Positions 12,029 to 24,000 are shown, counted from the first letter of the stretch. The stretch is DNA of 64,000 nucleotides from Tamarix chinensis (GCA_030549775.1 CM060175.1:46621915-46685914); one strand, 5' to 3'. A program made the numbers and translations. Notes: a model not told the origin generated them from the letters alone.

Positions 12029-12320
12029 AACAATGATAATAATAATAGCAAAGCTAATGGTAAAGTAGTTGTAATATTAATAATTAAATAATAATAATAG
12101 CAATTTGAAATAGTAAAAATAAAAATAATTATAATTATAATAATAACAACACATTAATATTAATAATAGTAATAATGGAAATAATAAGAATAATAAGAAT
12201 AAAATCGAAAATAAAATATAATAGAGCTTCAGCCCTCAACAGAAATAATAATCAAAATAATAATAATAATAATACATACTAAAAAAATAATAATAGTATT
12301 TACATTCAAATAAGTGAAAT
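11640..12320. repeat. AAT/AAC trinucleotide-rich zone
   Basis: Long (AAT)n runs occur at about 11807-11871 and 12238-12272 and an (AAC)n run at about 11996-12027, separated by degenerate AT-rich sequence. Two short interruptions read GCTTCGGCCC/GCTTCAGCCC (11902 and 12227), suggesting an old duplicated segment. Confidence 0.75.
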
Positions 12321-12399
12321 AAATTAAACTAAGGCTTATAAAAATAGGGAAAAGGGTTGAGAGGGTCTAGGGTTCAACCTTAGGTTGGTGGGGATAGGC

Positions 12400-13620
12400 A
12401 ACACCGGCGATGGTGCATGGCGGCGGTGGCGGTGGCTGGAAAAAGAGAAGAAAGAGGGGAAAGTTAAATGCTAGGAAAAGGAGAGGAAAAATGGAGGTGA
12501 GAGATGGGGTGTTTATGGTTTCCTAGAAGGAGAGGAATAGAATGATGGTGGCGGTGCAGCCAAAGGTGGCAGAGCACAACGGCGATGGTGGTGGCCGAAG
12601 GAGGAAGAAGAAGAGAAAGAGAGGAGGAGAGGGATGGAGAGGAAAAGAAAGGTATGGGGAGATAGAGGAGGGTCTACAAAAGAGAATGGAAGGTGAAAGA
12701 AGTAGCGAAAGCGGCAGAAGATGTGGCTAAAGGTGGTTCGAAGGGCGGCAGAAGCAGAAAAATAGGTTGGTCGAGAAGGCTACTTCGCATAGCCGGGGTG
12801 GCTTGTGCAGGAAGGATCAAGGGGGATGGGTGATTTAGTTAGCTAGAAGGAGGTGCAATGAAGAGTTTGGTAGGCGGAGTGGGTGGCAGAGTTAGCCGAA
12901 GGAGGCAGGGCTGGCGTCTAAAGTGGCGACAACGAAAAAGGTCATTTTTTTTTGGGTAGGAATTAAAAGCTTGACATAGGGTTGTTATGGGGGGGGTATT
13001 TATAGAGTGTAAATGAGAGGTTAGGGTCTGTGGATTGGCTAGAGAGTAGGGCAAGTAGGGTTAGGGTTACCGGCGGCGAGGTTGGCTGGTGGGAGCAAAA
13101 CGGGGTAAGGGTTGCGCAGGGAAAGGAGAGAGAAAAATCGCGCGAGAAAAGGGGAGATGGTCGGGTCACAAGGGCTGGCGAGTCAAGGGGAAGAGAGAGG
13201 AAGGAGATTGGCCGGTCAAAACGGCTGTAACTAGGGGTGAAAATCTCAGCTATGGCGGCTGCGGTGGAGTTAAAGTCGACAAGGCTGGGGAGAAGAAAAG
13301 AAGAAGAAGGAGGAGGTAGGGGACTGGGCAATTCAGGGAAGAAAGAAAAGAAAAAGAAAGGCAGCGAACCGGGCCGGGTGCGAGGTGAGGGGGGTGAATT
13401 AAATAAAACTCTGCGTTTAGGATGGAAAAATAGTAAAACGCAGTGCTGAGAAGGGAGGCAGAAGGGGGCGCTTGCGCGACATGGGCTGGGCGGAACTAAA
13501 GGAAGAAGGGGGGGAACTGGGCCACAAAAGGGGCAACCCAAATGGGGAAAAGGAGAGGAAAAAGAAAAAGAAGAAAAGAAAGAAAAAGGAAGAAGGAAAA
13601 GGAAAAAGAAGAAGGGAAAA
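12400..13620. other. GA-rich, GC-richer arm of the LTR-like unit
   Basis: This stretch is strongly purine-rich on the plus strand and richer in GC than anything around it. It contains simple GA tracts, many GGCGG phrases and AGAAAAAGAAG ends. Overlapping open frames on both strands translate to Arg/Lys/Gly- or Pro/Ser-rich chains with no domain. Similar arms recur at 43.3-43.9 and 62.5-63.4 kb. On the minus strand it would be a CT-rich tract as often seen near plant promoters and leaders; that role is a guess. Confidence 0.5.
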
Positions 13621-14065
13621 CATAAAAATAATTATATTGCGTATTTAAATTAATTACAATATTTGGGATATTTAAAAATAAGAATATTTAAATAAAATAA
13701 TATTTAAATCCCTTTTTAGGTTAAATTAGGATTTTTAAAAGATTTTTCATATATTCCATTTTAATTAACCAAACACCCAAATTTTATCCAATTAAATTAT
13801 TTATAAAATTAATATTAATTTGAAACTATTTTCTCCTTCTTATTTTAAATAAAATAATTTATTTAATTAATTTCCAAAATAAAATCTTTATTAGCTAAAA
13901 TGCCAAAAATTTTCTAATAAAAAAATATTTATTATTTTCTTCTTAAATAACCCTAATTAATTCCCTTTTATTTTAATAAAAAATAATTTATTTAATTAAT
14001 TTTTCTAATAAAATCTTATTTAAATATAATTTTTAAAATTATAATTTTCAGGGCATTTCACCTTC

Positions 14066-15130
14066 TCCCCATCTCCTCCATTGTTAATAACCGACCGTCA
14101 GCCACCATCGACATTGCCACTCCTGCCGCTCGCCACCATCGTGCCTGCCAGCTCTAGCACCATAGCAAACAGCAGCCACGTGCAACAGCAGCCACGAGCA
14201 GTAGCACAAGTCACGCTGCCATCCTCCAACCACAACGAGCCTCACTGGTTTCCAGCGAGCAATCCTCAACCTTCGATGCATCTTCTCTGGCCTTCACCCG
14301 TTTTGATTTGATAGTTTCGTTTGGTATAAATTTTTGAAAACCCTAACCCTTGTTTTGATTAAATGAGTATGAATTAGCTTATGATAAGCTAAATTGATTG
14401 TGTAATTATGTATATATATGTTGTATGATTAATTTAGAGTGGTTAATTGTAGTGCATTTGGTTTATTTGTGAAAATCGACTTTTAGGCCAAGTTGTGCCC
14501 GAATTTTTCAGATTCATTCAATTAAGCTATTTTAGGCAAATTGATTTTACATTATGCTTTTAAAAGTATCTAATTTTATGTTGGAACTGTCAATTTGAGA
14601 AATTTATGTGGAATTCATTGGAATTGACTTTCTAGGTCAAAATTCGTGTGTAATGGAATTAGATTGCATAATTGATTTGTTTCACTCAATTTATTTTGTA
14701 ATATCTTTTGAAATGTATTTGATTTCATATCGGAAGTGTTGATTTGAGAAAATTATGTGAAATTGATTATAATTGGATTTTTAGGTTAAAACTCTTGCGG
14801 GTCTAAATTAGATTGTGTAATTGGGGTGTTTTATTCAATTGATTATATAAATTACATTATAATACATTTACTTACAATTCCAAACTGTCAATTTATATAT
14901 GTTAGCAAGAATTGATCGAATTTGCATTCCGAACTCAAAAACCCTAATTATGCTAAATTGGGTATTTCTTTTTATTATTTTTTTTGCAATTGATTATATG
15001 TTATGTTATAAAATATGTCTAATTGTATTTCTAAACATTCAATTTAAATAAATTAATAGCATTCAATCGAATTGTATTTTCAGGCCTAAAATCCTAGATT
15101 ATAAGTGAAATTATGAAATTGGTCATTTGT
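14066..15130 (+). other. CACTA interior: gene-like GC-rich segment then degenerate ~160-bp tandem repeats
   Basis: 14066-14310 is richer in GC (CCACC, GCAGCCACG phrases) and could be a captured leader or exon, but the open frames on both strands show no recognisable protein. From about 14460 to 15130, degenerate units with TTCA(T/C)TCAATT, AATTGATTTT and TTTTAGG(C/T)(C/T)AAA recur at roughly 150-170 bp. Confidence 0.45.
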
Positions 15131-15535
15131 ATGGTTATTTTTCTAAACTTGAATATATATAAATAGTTGAAATGGTATTAATTGCATCATAACACCTTTA
15201 ATTGAAATTAATTGATTTAAACTATCCGAGTTTGTGTCTTGGGCTTTGAAACCTTGTTTCGAAATCTAATAGTATTGAATTGGCTACTCGAAAGATTGTT
15301 TTATGTCATGCCCTACTTTGTATATGTTATATTAGATCACTTAATCAAGAGATATATCATGGTATTGTGCTCTACCTCAAGATAGTACATTTAAATGTAT
15401 GTAGCTTGACCAACCTAAGGAATAAATATCAAGAATCAGCATGCTGAATCTTGGATGCCTTCATGCTAGATACACTGATGGCTGATAAAGTTCACTACAT
15501 AGTATATCCTATTATTTTACCTATTTCATTTATAG

Positions 15536-15731
15536 ATTACCTTAATAGTAGCTTTAGGGTTTGATAGCTTCTTGGTCATGCGTTATGGAGCTGGTCATTT
15601 CAGTTCTACTCTTGAAGATTCTAATATATTATCTCTTGAGATGAGCAAGGTTTCACTGCATGAAGCATGATAAAGAAGGAGGGAAAAGATTAGGCTGCTA
15701 CTTCTGCAATGATGCGATTGTCCTTATAGAT
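15536..15731 (+). pseudogene. ATG7: ATG7 fragment, exon with ALGFDSFLVMR and RLGCYFCND
   Basis: ATG7 is the E1-like enzyme that activates ATG8 and ATG12 in autophagy. After an AG acceptor (15535) the frame reads ITLIVALGFDSFLVMR, then YGAGHF, then a Ser/Leu-rich stretch ending LSLEMSK (to about 15650). A frame break follows, and DKEGGKRLGCYFCND resumes (about 15669-15713). Plant ATG7 has ALGFDSFLVMRHGAGP and RLGCYFCNDVVAP in this order. The Asp-containing stretch after CND has decayed, and a GT donor follows at 15732. A possible further upstream exon scrap lies at about 15430-15490 (ESW.PS), too decayed to claim. It lies inside the CACTA element, so it is a captured copy and not the resident gene. 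Confidence 0.82.
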
Positions 15732-15824
15732 GTAATGGCCATTTGTCACCCTTTCATCCTCTTTAACTTTATGTTGGTTTTGATCATTGATGTCCATCTT
15801 CTATATTTTCTTTTTATTGCATAG

Positions 15825-15940
15825 TCCACTACCAATCGCACACTGAACAAGCAATGCACAGTCACACGTCCAGGACTTGCTCCCATTGCTTCAGCATTTG
15901 CAGTTGAACTTTTAGTGGGACTTCAGCATCATCCTCTGGG
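15825..15940 (+). pseudogene. ATG7: ATG7 fragment, exon with the catalytic cysteine ([11 protein letters not shown])
   Basis: It begins after ATAG at 15824 and reads [17 protein letters not shown], then [15 protein letters not shown], then LQHHPLG, and ends at a GT donor (15941). In ATG7 the cysteine of the QCTV(T/S)RPG motif is the residue that forms the thioester with ATG8/ATG12; it is intact here. The 93-base intron 15732-15824 between the two exons is retained, so capture was at the DNA level, not from a processed transcript. The downstream ATG7 C-terminal exon (LGILPHQIRG region) is not seen. Confidence 0.87.
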
Positions 15941-18828
15941 GTAAAGAGTGCTCTTTATTTCTCATTCCTTCCATTATTATCCTTGTTGTGGGGTTTGGGG
16001 GTTGTATGACTTCATATTATCTTAAATTTTAAGCATCCAAAAGTGTATGTAAATTTAATATCCTAATTACTTCATGAGAATACGTTTAGTATATATTTTC
16101 AAGTTATTATCATCGTCGCTACTAGCTACATAATATTTATACTACTAGCTAGTAAGAACATAATTAATATGAATAGGTGAGTGAATTGTCATTCATCGAC
16201 TTTGGAGACACAATCATTTCAAAGGCTATCATTAATTCATTCATTACTATTAAAAAACACTTTGATTACTAGTAGTATATATAAATTGAGTACGTAGAAG
16301 ATAGTAACCTATAATAGTAGGCAGTAGCTACTAGCTAGTATTTCAATTTAATTTTAGATATATAGAAATTATTAAGCCACATAATTGAGGTCAAAATGAA
16401 TGAATTAATAATCTAATTAATGATAATCGGATTGCTAGCAACAACCATGCCTACATAATATATACTATATATATACCTTGGAAAATTGTTCTTCTTAACA
16501 GCCTTTTAACCATATTTCCTCCATCTATATCCATTGTCAAGTATATCAACCTGACTCCTTATCTGAAACTCATATCTTTGTTTCTTCATCTTCTTGTAAT
16601 GACCGCTCTTTCTACTACTATCATCATTGTAATTTTTTCTACCCAGCGGTTTGTTTGATTGTTGTTTCGAAATGAGGTTATGTGCTAATCACTTCATTTT
16701 TAATATTGGTATTTGATTGTTGTTGGACTTTTGTAGCTAAGGCAGGCATTGGTAATTTAAATTGAAATTTAAAAACTTGGAATTACAAGTTTTTTGGTTG
16801 AAAATTGAAATTACATGTTGTTTGATTGAAAATTGAAGTTATATGTTGTATGGTTGAAATTTGAAGTTATAGGTTGTTTGTATGTTTGTTGGTTTATTCA
16901 CTTTTGTTTACCTATAACTTTTCATCTGAAAATTGGATGATTTGCGGGAGATCTTTTTTTTTGGAATTACATACAAGATCTACTCATACACTTCTATGCA
17001 TCTGGTGTTGTTATACTTCTAAACATCTATGCAAAATCAAGCTCTAACAAAAGCAAATTAGATGTGGAGCTTAACTGTAAAATTAGTTCATAACTTGAAG
17101 CTTTTATTTCTGAAAATGATGAAAAATCTATCTAAACTTATCCCATTTGATTATGCTATTAAAATACCAAGTTCTTGCTCATATGATAGGCCTTTAAATT
17201 TGTTTATAAGGTAAGAACAACATGTTTTCATATCTAAAATTAGGTCTGAGTTTTTTAGCAAAATTAGTCCCAAATATACATAACTCAACTCCAAATATGT
17301 TCAAGAACTCATCCAAACTATCCTTACTAGACTCTAAACTTTATAAATGGAATTCCCTAGTGTACTATAGGTCTATACTTATTTTTTAAAAATTGAATGT
17401 GAGTGGACTTCAGGTCTGAAATCAGATTTGTAGAATGTTGAAAAATAATGGAAAAACATGAAGAAAAATGCCTCTTCGCACCATCAAAACCTATCAAAAC
17501 TTAGCTAAATCTATTAGCATATAGTGCACTAAATTTTTCATCATTTTATAGGTTTATAAACATGCATTTAGCTAGTGAAACTAGAAAAAAATCAGATATG
17601 ACAGTAATAGTAAGTAAACATAGGTTAAGCATTCATAAGCAACGTATAAAAATAACCTAGTTCAACCCTTTTTAGTATATACTTTTTTGATTATTTCCCT
17701 CATTATCTAAGCTCTTCTACTTTCTTATAAGCATACTGAATTTGAGATAAAATAAGAAGGAACCGGCAGTAGAAAAATTAGATTTCAAGAATATGGCCTG
17801 TAGCTTTATAGATTACTATCATAGGATTTAGCTTTAAATCTTAGCTTTAGGTTATTAGAGCATGCCATCTAACACTTAATAAAAATTTTCCATGTGTCCT
17901 GTCATATCTAGAATTGTAGCATCTCACCTTTGATGACAAATTTATCCAAATTACTTTGAAATACATAGATAATAAATTTGGACAACAACTACATTTAGTT
18001 GAACAGAGTTTCAGCCTTATGCTAATTCTTATTTTAACTCAGTACCTGCTGAATTTTAGAAACTACATGTGCTCATAAAGTTCAGAGACAAATAAATTTA
18101 TGTCTACAAATAAGCAATTCAGGATGACGTCAAGTTAAAAATACAATATAATGTAAGTTTGGGTTTTTATTGTTCTACTTTTCATGCCTTTCTTTTAGTT
18201 GTTTCTGCTCCCTCTCTTTAATCTATACTCTCTTTACATTTAGTTATATGTATTCTAGTATTAGGACATTTAGTGAAGCAAAAGGCGACAATCTCAAAAG
18301 GTAAAAGCAATGCAACTGCAAACACCCATAATGTTTGAAATTATATGTTCATCTTTTTTTCTATGCTCTTTTGCTATCATTTGTCCATTTTATTTTCTAT
18401 ATTTATCATTATCATAGGATTACTTGTAGATCTTAGTGAATTGAAGCATATTAAAAGACACTACACCAGTTAAACAATATCCTAGGTGAATTTATATTAA
18501 TCTAATTAAGTTACATGCATATTTTTTCAGGGAATACATCTTGATGATTATCAAAGAAAATATTGAAGACGATAAAGTCATTACAGATGCTAAATAGGCT
18601 GGGAATGTAGAGGATGGTGTTTGATATGTTAATAAAGATGTATTGTATGTTAGCATAGGTTACAACTTGTATATATATTATACCTACAAGACTATTATCG
18701 TTTTGATAGTTAAACTAAAAAACTATGATTATGTATGGTGTACTACATTTTATATAAGGATATGTTGTTGTTATAAGTAAATATTGCTACAACAGGTATT
18801 ATGCACATTATTGTCGCCTTACTAACAG
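15941..18828 (+). other. CACTA interior without a recognised gene
   Basis: AT-rich sequence follows the ATG7 fragment. A 28-bp tandem repeat (three units based on GGTTGAAAATTGAAATTACA) sits at about 16790-16880. A short open stretch at 18543-18598 ends ENIEDDKVITDAK-stop just after a pyrimidine-rich TTTTTTCAG, and could be the last exon of a transposon or captured gene; nothing in it is recognisable. No CACTA transposase motif was found on either strand. Confidence 0.45.

Positions 18829-18884
<56 letters not shown>
18829..18884. repeat. (TA)n microsatellite
   Basis: An uninterrupted TA dinucleotide run of more than 50 bases within the right subterminal region of the CACTA. Confidence 0.95.
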
Positions 18885-18889
<5 letters not shown>

Positions 18890-18898
<9 letters not shown>

Positions 18899-19266
18899 TT
18901 TAGCAACTGATATAATTTTGTGGATACTACTTTTAGTCACAGATTTTCTTTTGTGGGTAATAGCTTTAGTCACAGATATTTTTTCTATGGGCAATATTTT
19001 TAGTCATAGATATTATTTTGTGGACAATACTTTTAGTCACGGATATCATTTTGTGGTTAATACTTTTACTCACAGATATAATTGTGGGTATAAATTTTAC
19101 CAACGGATAAATATTTGTGGGCGTAAGTAACTAATACCAACAGATCATACATATTTGTGGGTAAAACTTTTAAGCACAGACTTTTTACCCACAGTTTTCT
19201 CACAGAAAAATTTCTTGGTAAAAACTTTTGCCAACAGAAAAATGGCTTTTACTAATAGATAAGGCC
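18890..19266 (-). repeat. CACTA right subterminal repeat array
   Basis: Units of about 38-40 bp based on CTTTTAGTCACAGATAT followed by TTTTGTGGGTAATA repeat from 18905 to about 19100. Inverted and scattered copies of ACCAACAGAT, CCCACAG and TTGCCAACAG continue to the terminus. They match the left subterminal motifs and fit subterminal transposase-binding arrays of En/Spm-type elements. Confidence 0.75.
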
Positions 19267-19295
19267 TGTTGGCAAAAGTCAATTATTTTGTAGTG
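19267..19295 (-). repeat. CACTA terminal inverted repeat, right
   Basis: Read on the minus strand it begins CACTACAAAATAATTGAC and ends TTGCCAACA. It is followed outside by TGT, the target duplication. Confidence 0.9.
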
Positions 19296-19298
19296 TGT

Positions 19299-19640
19299 AT
19301 TTCTGTTGCCAAAAACCCCTACTCTCATTCTCAACCTCACATAACACTTAACTTACGTATTTATTAGAATGATCACTATCATACATTAAAAATTACCAAA
19401 ATAACCTCAGATCATAAAATATTGATATTCATACTAAGTTATGTGTTTATGATACACCAAATTCCTAGCCCCATTCCTAGCAATACTTTTAATATATTAG
19501 ACATCTTGGTTAGGGTTATATATCATAATGTATCTAAATGACTAAATTGTCTCTAAGACTCATAGTATTAATATTCTTACTACAAGTGTCCATATATACT
19601 TAACCTAACATTTTATATATGCATAACATACATCATTAGT
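19299..19640 (+). repeat. ~145-bp satellite, right portion, continuing after the CACTA insertion
   Basis: From GCCAAAAACCCCTACTCTC (19309) the sequence runs as a normal satellite unit: cores AAAATTACCAAAATAACC (19389) and AATGACTAAATTGTCTC (19533), about 144 bp apart, in the same orientation as the units left of 7178. Confidence 0.75.
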
Positions 19641-20039
19641 TCCGAGCCTTGGACCCGTTCTCAATTACCCTTTTATAAACATAACATCTTACACAATATG
19701 ACATAAATCCTTTTCCCATTTAATAATCATGGGATTATTTTTAACACATAATCTCTACACAAATCACATGTCAAAACCTTAATATGCTAACATAAGATAT
19801 CAAAACATTTTAGTAGGGTATAAAGGTTACTTGATTTCTAACAAAATCAAACTTTACCGATAACCAACTAAAAATGTGTAGGAACCATAAATAAAATTTC
19901 ATAACTAAAAATAATATCACAAATACCATATTAATATTAGATTAATCAAATGACGATTCTTATTAAAAATATTTATTGAATATAAAATTATCAAACTACC
20001 CTTATACCTTAAATATTATCTAAAACATATAAAAAATGA

Positions 20040-21070
20040 AATTAATATATTAGTGGTAAAAGATTAGTTTTAAGTAGAACAAGGGTGAAAAATCATATCG
20101 TTGATGAAATATCAGTACACTAGTGGTGAAATACTAGTTTTTAATAGAAAAATAAGGAAATATCAATTCATAGTTGAAAAATTACCACATTAGTTGTAAA
20201 AGATTAGTACATTAGTGATGAAAGATTAGTTATTACTGGTGAAATAGGAAAATATCAACCTGTTGGTGGAAAATCATCACATTAATGGTGAAAGATTAGT
20301 ATATTAGTGGTAAAATATTTATATATTAGTGGTGAAATATCAATACATTAATAGTGAAAGAATAGGAAAATATCAACTTATTAGAAAAATCAACACATTA
20401 GTGGTGTAAGATTAGTATATTAGTGGAGAAAAATGAATACATTAGTTGTGAAAATTCAACATATTAGTGGTGAAAGGTTAATATATTAGTAATGAAAGAT
20501 AATTTTTAAATAGAATAATGGTGAAAGATTAATTTGCTAGTGAAAAATCAATTTACTGATGGTGAAAGATTAGTTTAATAGTAGTGAAATATACTTAAAT
20601 GTATGATGAAATATATATAGATATTTAGTTGTTGTTAAAGTTCAATACATCAATGGTAAAAGATCAATTTATTGGTAAAAATCAGTACATTAGTAGTGAA
20701 AGGTTAATATATTAGTGGTGAAATGTTAGTATATTAGTGGTGAAAGATTATTTTTAAATAGATTAATGGTAAAATACCAACTCTCTAGTGAAAAATCAAT
20801 TCACTGTTGGTAAAAGATTAGTACATTAGTGGTAAAAGATCAACATATTAGTGGTCAAAGGTTAATTTTTAATTAGAATAGTAATAATAATGAACAATCA
20901 ATTTGATAGTAGAAAATATGTATACTAGTGGTAAAACAATTAACACATTAGTAGTAAAAAATTGGTATATTTGTCATAAAATATAATTTTTAAAGTAAAA
21001 TAATGGTAAAAAAGCAACCAAGTGTAAAAATCAGTTTAGTAACAACAAAATATTAGTTTAATAGTGATGA
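20040..21070 (+). repeat. ~22-bp minisatellite array, about 1 kb
   Basis: Dozens of degenerate copies of TTAGTGGTGAAAGATTAGTA follow one another with substitutions and small indels (TTAGTGGTGAAATATCAATA, TTAGTAGTGAAAGGTTAATA and so on). No open frame spans it. Confidence 0.85.
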
Positions 21071-21079
21071 AATATATAT

Positions 21080-24000
21080 ATACTCCATCTTTTTGGGAAG
21101 TTTTGAATGAGAGGTTATGTAAATTTTAGTGTTTGATTTTGATTTGATATTATGATTTGGTTTGAGGGAAAGTTAGATTAGAAATAAGTTTGGAAAGTTA
21201 AATTTATTGAGTTTTTTCAAGCGAATCGATTAACTGGTTCATCATTTTAGCAAAATGGTTCTTATTTGACTAAACTGATCAACTAGTTTGTAGAACAATC
21301 GACTTGTAGCCAAACTGATAAAATGGTTTGTTAAGCTAAATACATTTTTTAAACATAATTTTTTAGGTAAATTTCTTATACTAAAATGAAACTTTGTTAA
21401 TCCATGCTAAATTGTTCCTAAAATATTCTTATCTTTTTTCATGATGCATTTAGCCTAAAAATAATACCTCAGATCAATTTGGAGGGTTAATTGGGACAAT
21501 TGGGGGAGGGGGCAAGATGATCTTAGCCTTGTCTTCTTCTACCTCTCTCCTATACATATTTTTAAGATCATTGCTTTGATCTCATATTTGATTCTACTCA
21601 GCTAGAAGATTCATTCCATGCTAACCTTCTATTACTCCTCTTATGAATCTTATTTCTAGATCAATTAACCTACATCTCCTCTAAATAACCATTTGAGCAT
21701 TAGAGGATTGGTCAGCATATCTTGGGTGAAATCCATCCATTTAACTCAAATTCAAGTAGTGAGAATTAGGGTTTTTGATTTATTCCTGACCACATTGTGA
21801 TTTGTATTGATTTGTTGCCTATAAATATCCCTAATCACTCCTTTTGTTCACCTTTCTTTAAGCCAACAAAAATACCCAGCCTTATATTATTCACCTTATC
21901 CCTATGCATTTTGAACGTTGCAATCAAATTCCTTTCACTCTTCTAATCCTTTCTCTAGTTCCTTTTTATTTTAATCATTAAGCAAGAAAGAGTTAGATTT
22001 AGGGAAATGGTTGAGTATCCTATATTTTTCCATTGAGTGTGGTATGTTAATTCTTTCCTTTCTATTTCTTGTTAGAAATTATAAAATTTATGCACAAATT
22101 TCTAAGTTAAAACTTATTTTCAAGGTTGTCAAAGTTGAAGTTTTCACATGTTGAGATTTTTAGCTTAAGGGAAGTTTTGCCTGCATCAAGTAATTTATTC
22201 TTACTTCTAAAATGGTTTATGAGTAATATTGAATGATATGAAACTCATTAAGTTGATATTATATGTACACATGAATATATATGGCTTATATAATTGATTT
22301 GCATGGTTAAACGGGACACTTTTTGTGAAAAGCATGAATCTTGAGAAAACAAGAGTTGTGATGATTAATATTGGGATGTGTAATTTTATTAGCCCAAAAA
22401 TGTGTTATGTAATATTAGAACATGTTTTAATGTTGTATGATACATTTTTATAAACATGATCTATATGAAAATGGTTGTTTTGTGTTATTGTAGGGAAAAC
22501 CAATTGACTTGTTAGGTCAAACCAATTGACAGGTTCCTAGAATAGTCAACTGGTTGACCCAACTCATCGACTAATAAGCTTATAGAGACATTGGTCTTGT
22601 TCTTTTCTTAAACCCATTGATTGGTTGGGTAGAACTAATTAAATGGTTTATGAATGGTCAACTGATTTTTCTAAATTCATCAACTAGTTTGAGAAAAAGT
22701 AGGGTTCAGTCTAATCAAACCGACCTATTAGTAAGCCCAAATCGATCGACTAGTTGGCCTAGATCAATTGATTGGTTCAACTAGTTTATGTGATTGGGTT
22801 CCTTTTGGTTTGGTTAAGCTTTGAGGCTATGCTTGGGATTGTCCTATGATTATTAAGGAGATAAAATGCATATTTCATCATAGATTAATGGCCTAATGAA
22901 TGGATTAAATGGATCCTAATTTATGACATACTCAATGAGTATTATGAAGGCTAATGGGTGTATCAATTATGAAATGTGATGGTCTTTGAGAAAAGAGTAA
23001 TGAAGCATAACATGTGCTTGAATAAAGGAATATGATGGTCATGAATAATAGTGGACAAAGATAAATGGAAACCCCCACACATTGTTGGGAAATGGAAAGT
23101 AGTAATATAGAAGAAATATGTGAATGCTTTGTTTGCTCCTTGTATGGGCCTTGTGTGATCACATAACCTCATGAATAATGTATTAATCATATAAAAAGAA
23201 AGAAAATCGAGTTGTGTATGGGTTTGGGGGACTTGATCCTTGATTAACTATCAGAGGTTAGTCTCCCTTCAGGTGGGATTCTAGAGATCATAGTGCCTTA
23301 CCTACTCTAGATATTGATGATGTAATAAGGGGTATCGATACTAAAGGGTCTGTTTACCTAGGTAGTTGGTTTTGGCTTAGACTTATGTCCACTTTGATGA
23401 TTGGCCTTGTCCTAGAATTTAAGTCCCTTGGTTTGGATAGGCTTAGATGATATATGAGACTATGGGGGTGGTGCACAATCCATCGCTTAATGATTAGATT
23501 TAGTTTATTTATAAGTGGAATGACAAATAATTAGACAATGATGGCAACAATGGTTTGGATGATAAAAAAGTGTAAAAGCTAGAATGAACATGTAGACATG
23601 GGCTTAAAGGACTAACTAGTTAGTAATTAGACGAATTGGCTAGATGTCGACCTATACCACTATATGGATAAGAAAATTGTATAACTAAATCGATTGATCA
23701 AGTTGAAAAATAATCCTTAGTGGTTGTCTTAATTAATCTGCCTAGTACATGTGTGATTATCTATGTTATTATAATATAAAGATAAGCATGATTTATTCTG
23801 AGTTTCTTGAGTTATGTATGATAGTATATTATTATGCATTACTACCTTTACATATATGTTATAAGTATAATGCATATTAAATATGACATCGATTTCTCGA
23901 TAGAATATTGCATACTTGTGACTTTAGTTGAGGAGGAAAATTGACTTACTCAGTACATAGTGCACTAATGTTCTTGTTTAATCGATCACTTACTCATTCC

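Larger units (their letters stand above)
9156..14060. mobile_element. 4.9-kb LTR-like unit (solo LTR or LARD-type element) inside the CACTA
   Basis: The unit runs from TGTAACACCCC (9156) to GGGCATTTCA (14060). The ends are TG...CA and roughly inverted. CCTTC stands immediately outside both ends (9151-9155 and 14061-14065), a candidate 5-bp target duplication. No gag-pol is visible. Internal order: a stretch with TTACTGAGTAAGG (9679), a double ~200-bp repeat (9900-10270), a 40-bp array, a 27-bp array, a segment around CCCTTACCTGAAACGAC (11591) that looks like a splice donor on the minus strand, an AAT-rich zone, a GA-rich/GC-richer arm and an AT-rich end. Orientation is uncertain: minus-strand transcription would place the CT-rich arm near the start. 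A CT-rich target makes the duplication less compelling than usual. Confidence 0.6.
7179..19295. mobile_element. CACTA (En/Spm, CMC) DNA transposon, 12.1 kb, non-autonomous, nested
   Basis: The left end at 7179 begins CACTATAAAATAATTGAC; the right end, read inward from 19295 on the minus strand, begins CACTACAAAATAATTGAC. The inverted repeats agree over 29 bases with one mismatch. TGT stands on both sides (7176-7178 and 19296-19298), the 3-bp target duplication expected for CACTA elements. Subterminal regions carry repeats based on TTTTGCCAACAG, ACTAATACCAACAG and TAGTCACAGATAT. Joining the flanks restores a normal ~145-bp satellite unit (ACATGT...GCCAAAAACCCCTACTCTC), so the empty site can be inferred. 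No TNPD-type transposase or TNPA-like gene is recognisable. The element carries a 4.9-kb LTR-like insertion (9156-14060) and an ATG7 gene fragment (15536-15940). Confidence 0.9.

Noticed and set aside
12542..13623. Six overlapping open frames up to 192 codons in a GC-richer stretch
   Set aside because: They overlap on both strands, are made of simple GA/CT sequence and show no domain or start context; treated as an arm of a repeat.
22932..23190. Two overlapping minus-strand open frames near 23.1 kb
   Set aside because: There is no recognisable domain and they lie in a repeat region; the two frames read the same DNA, so at most one could be real.
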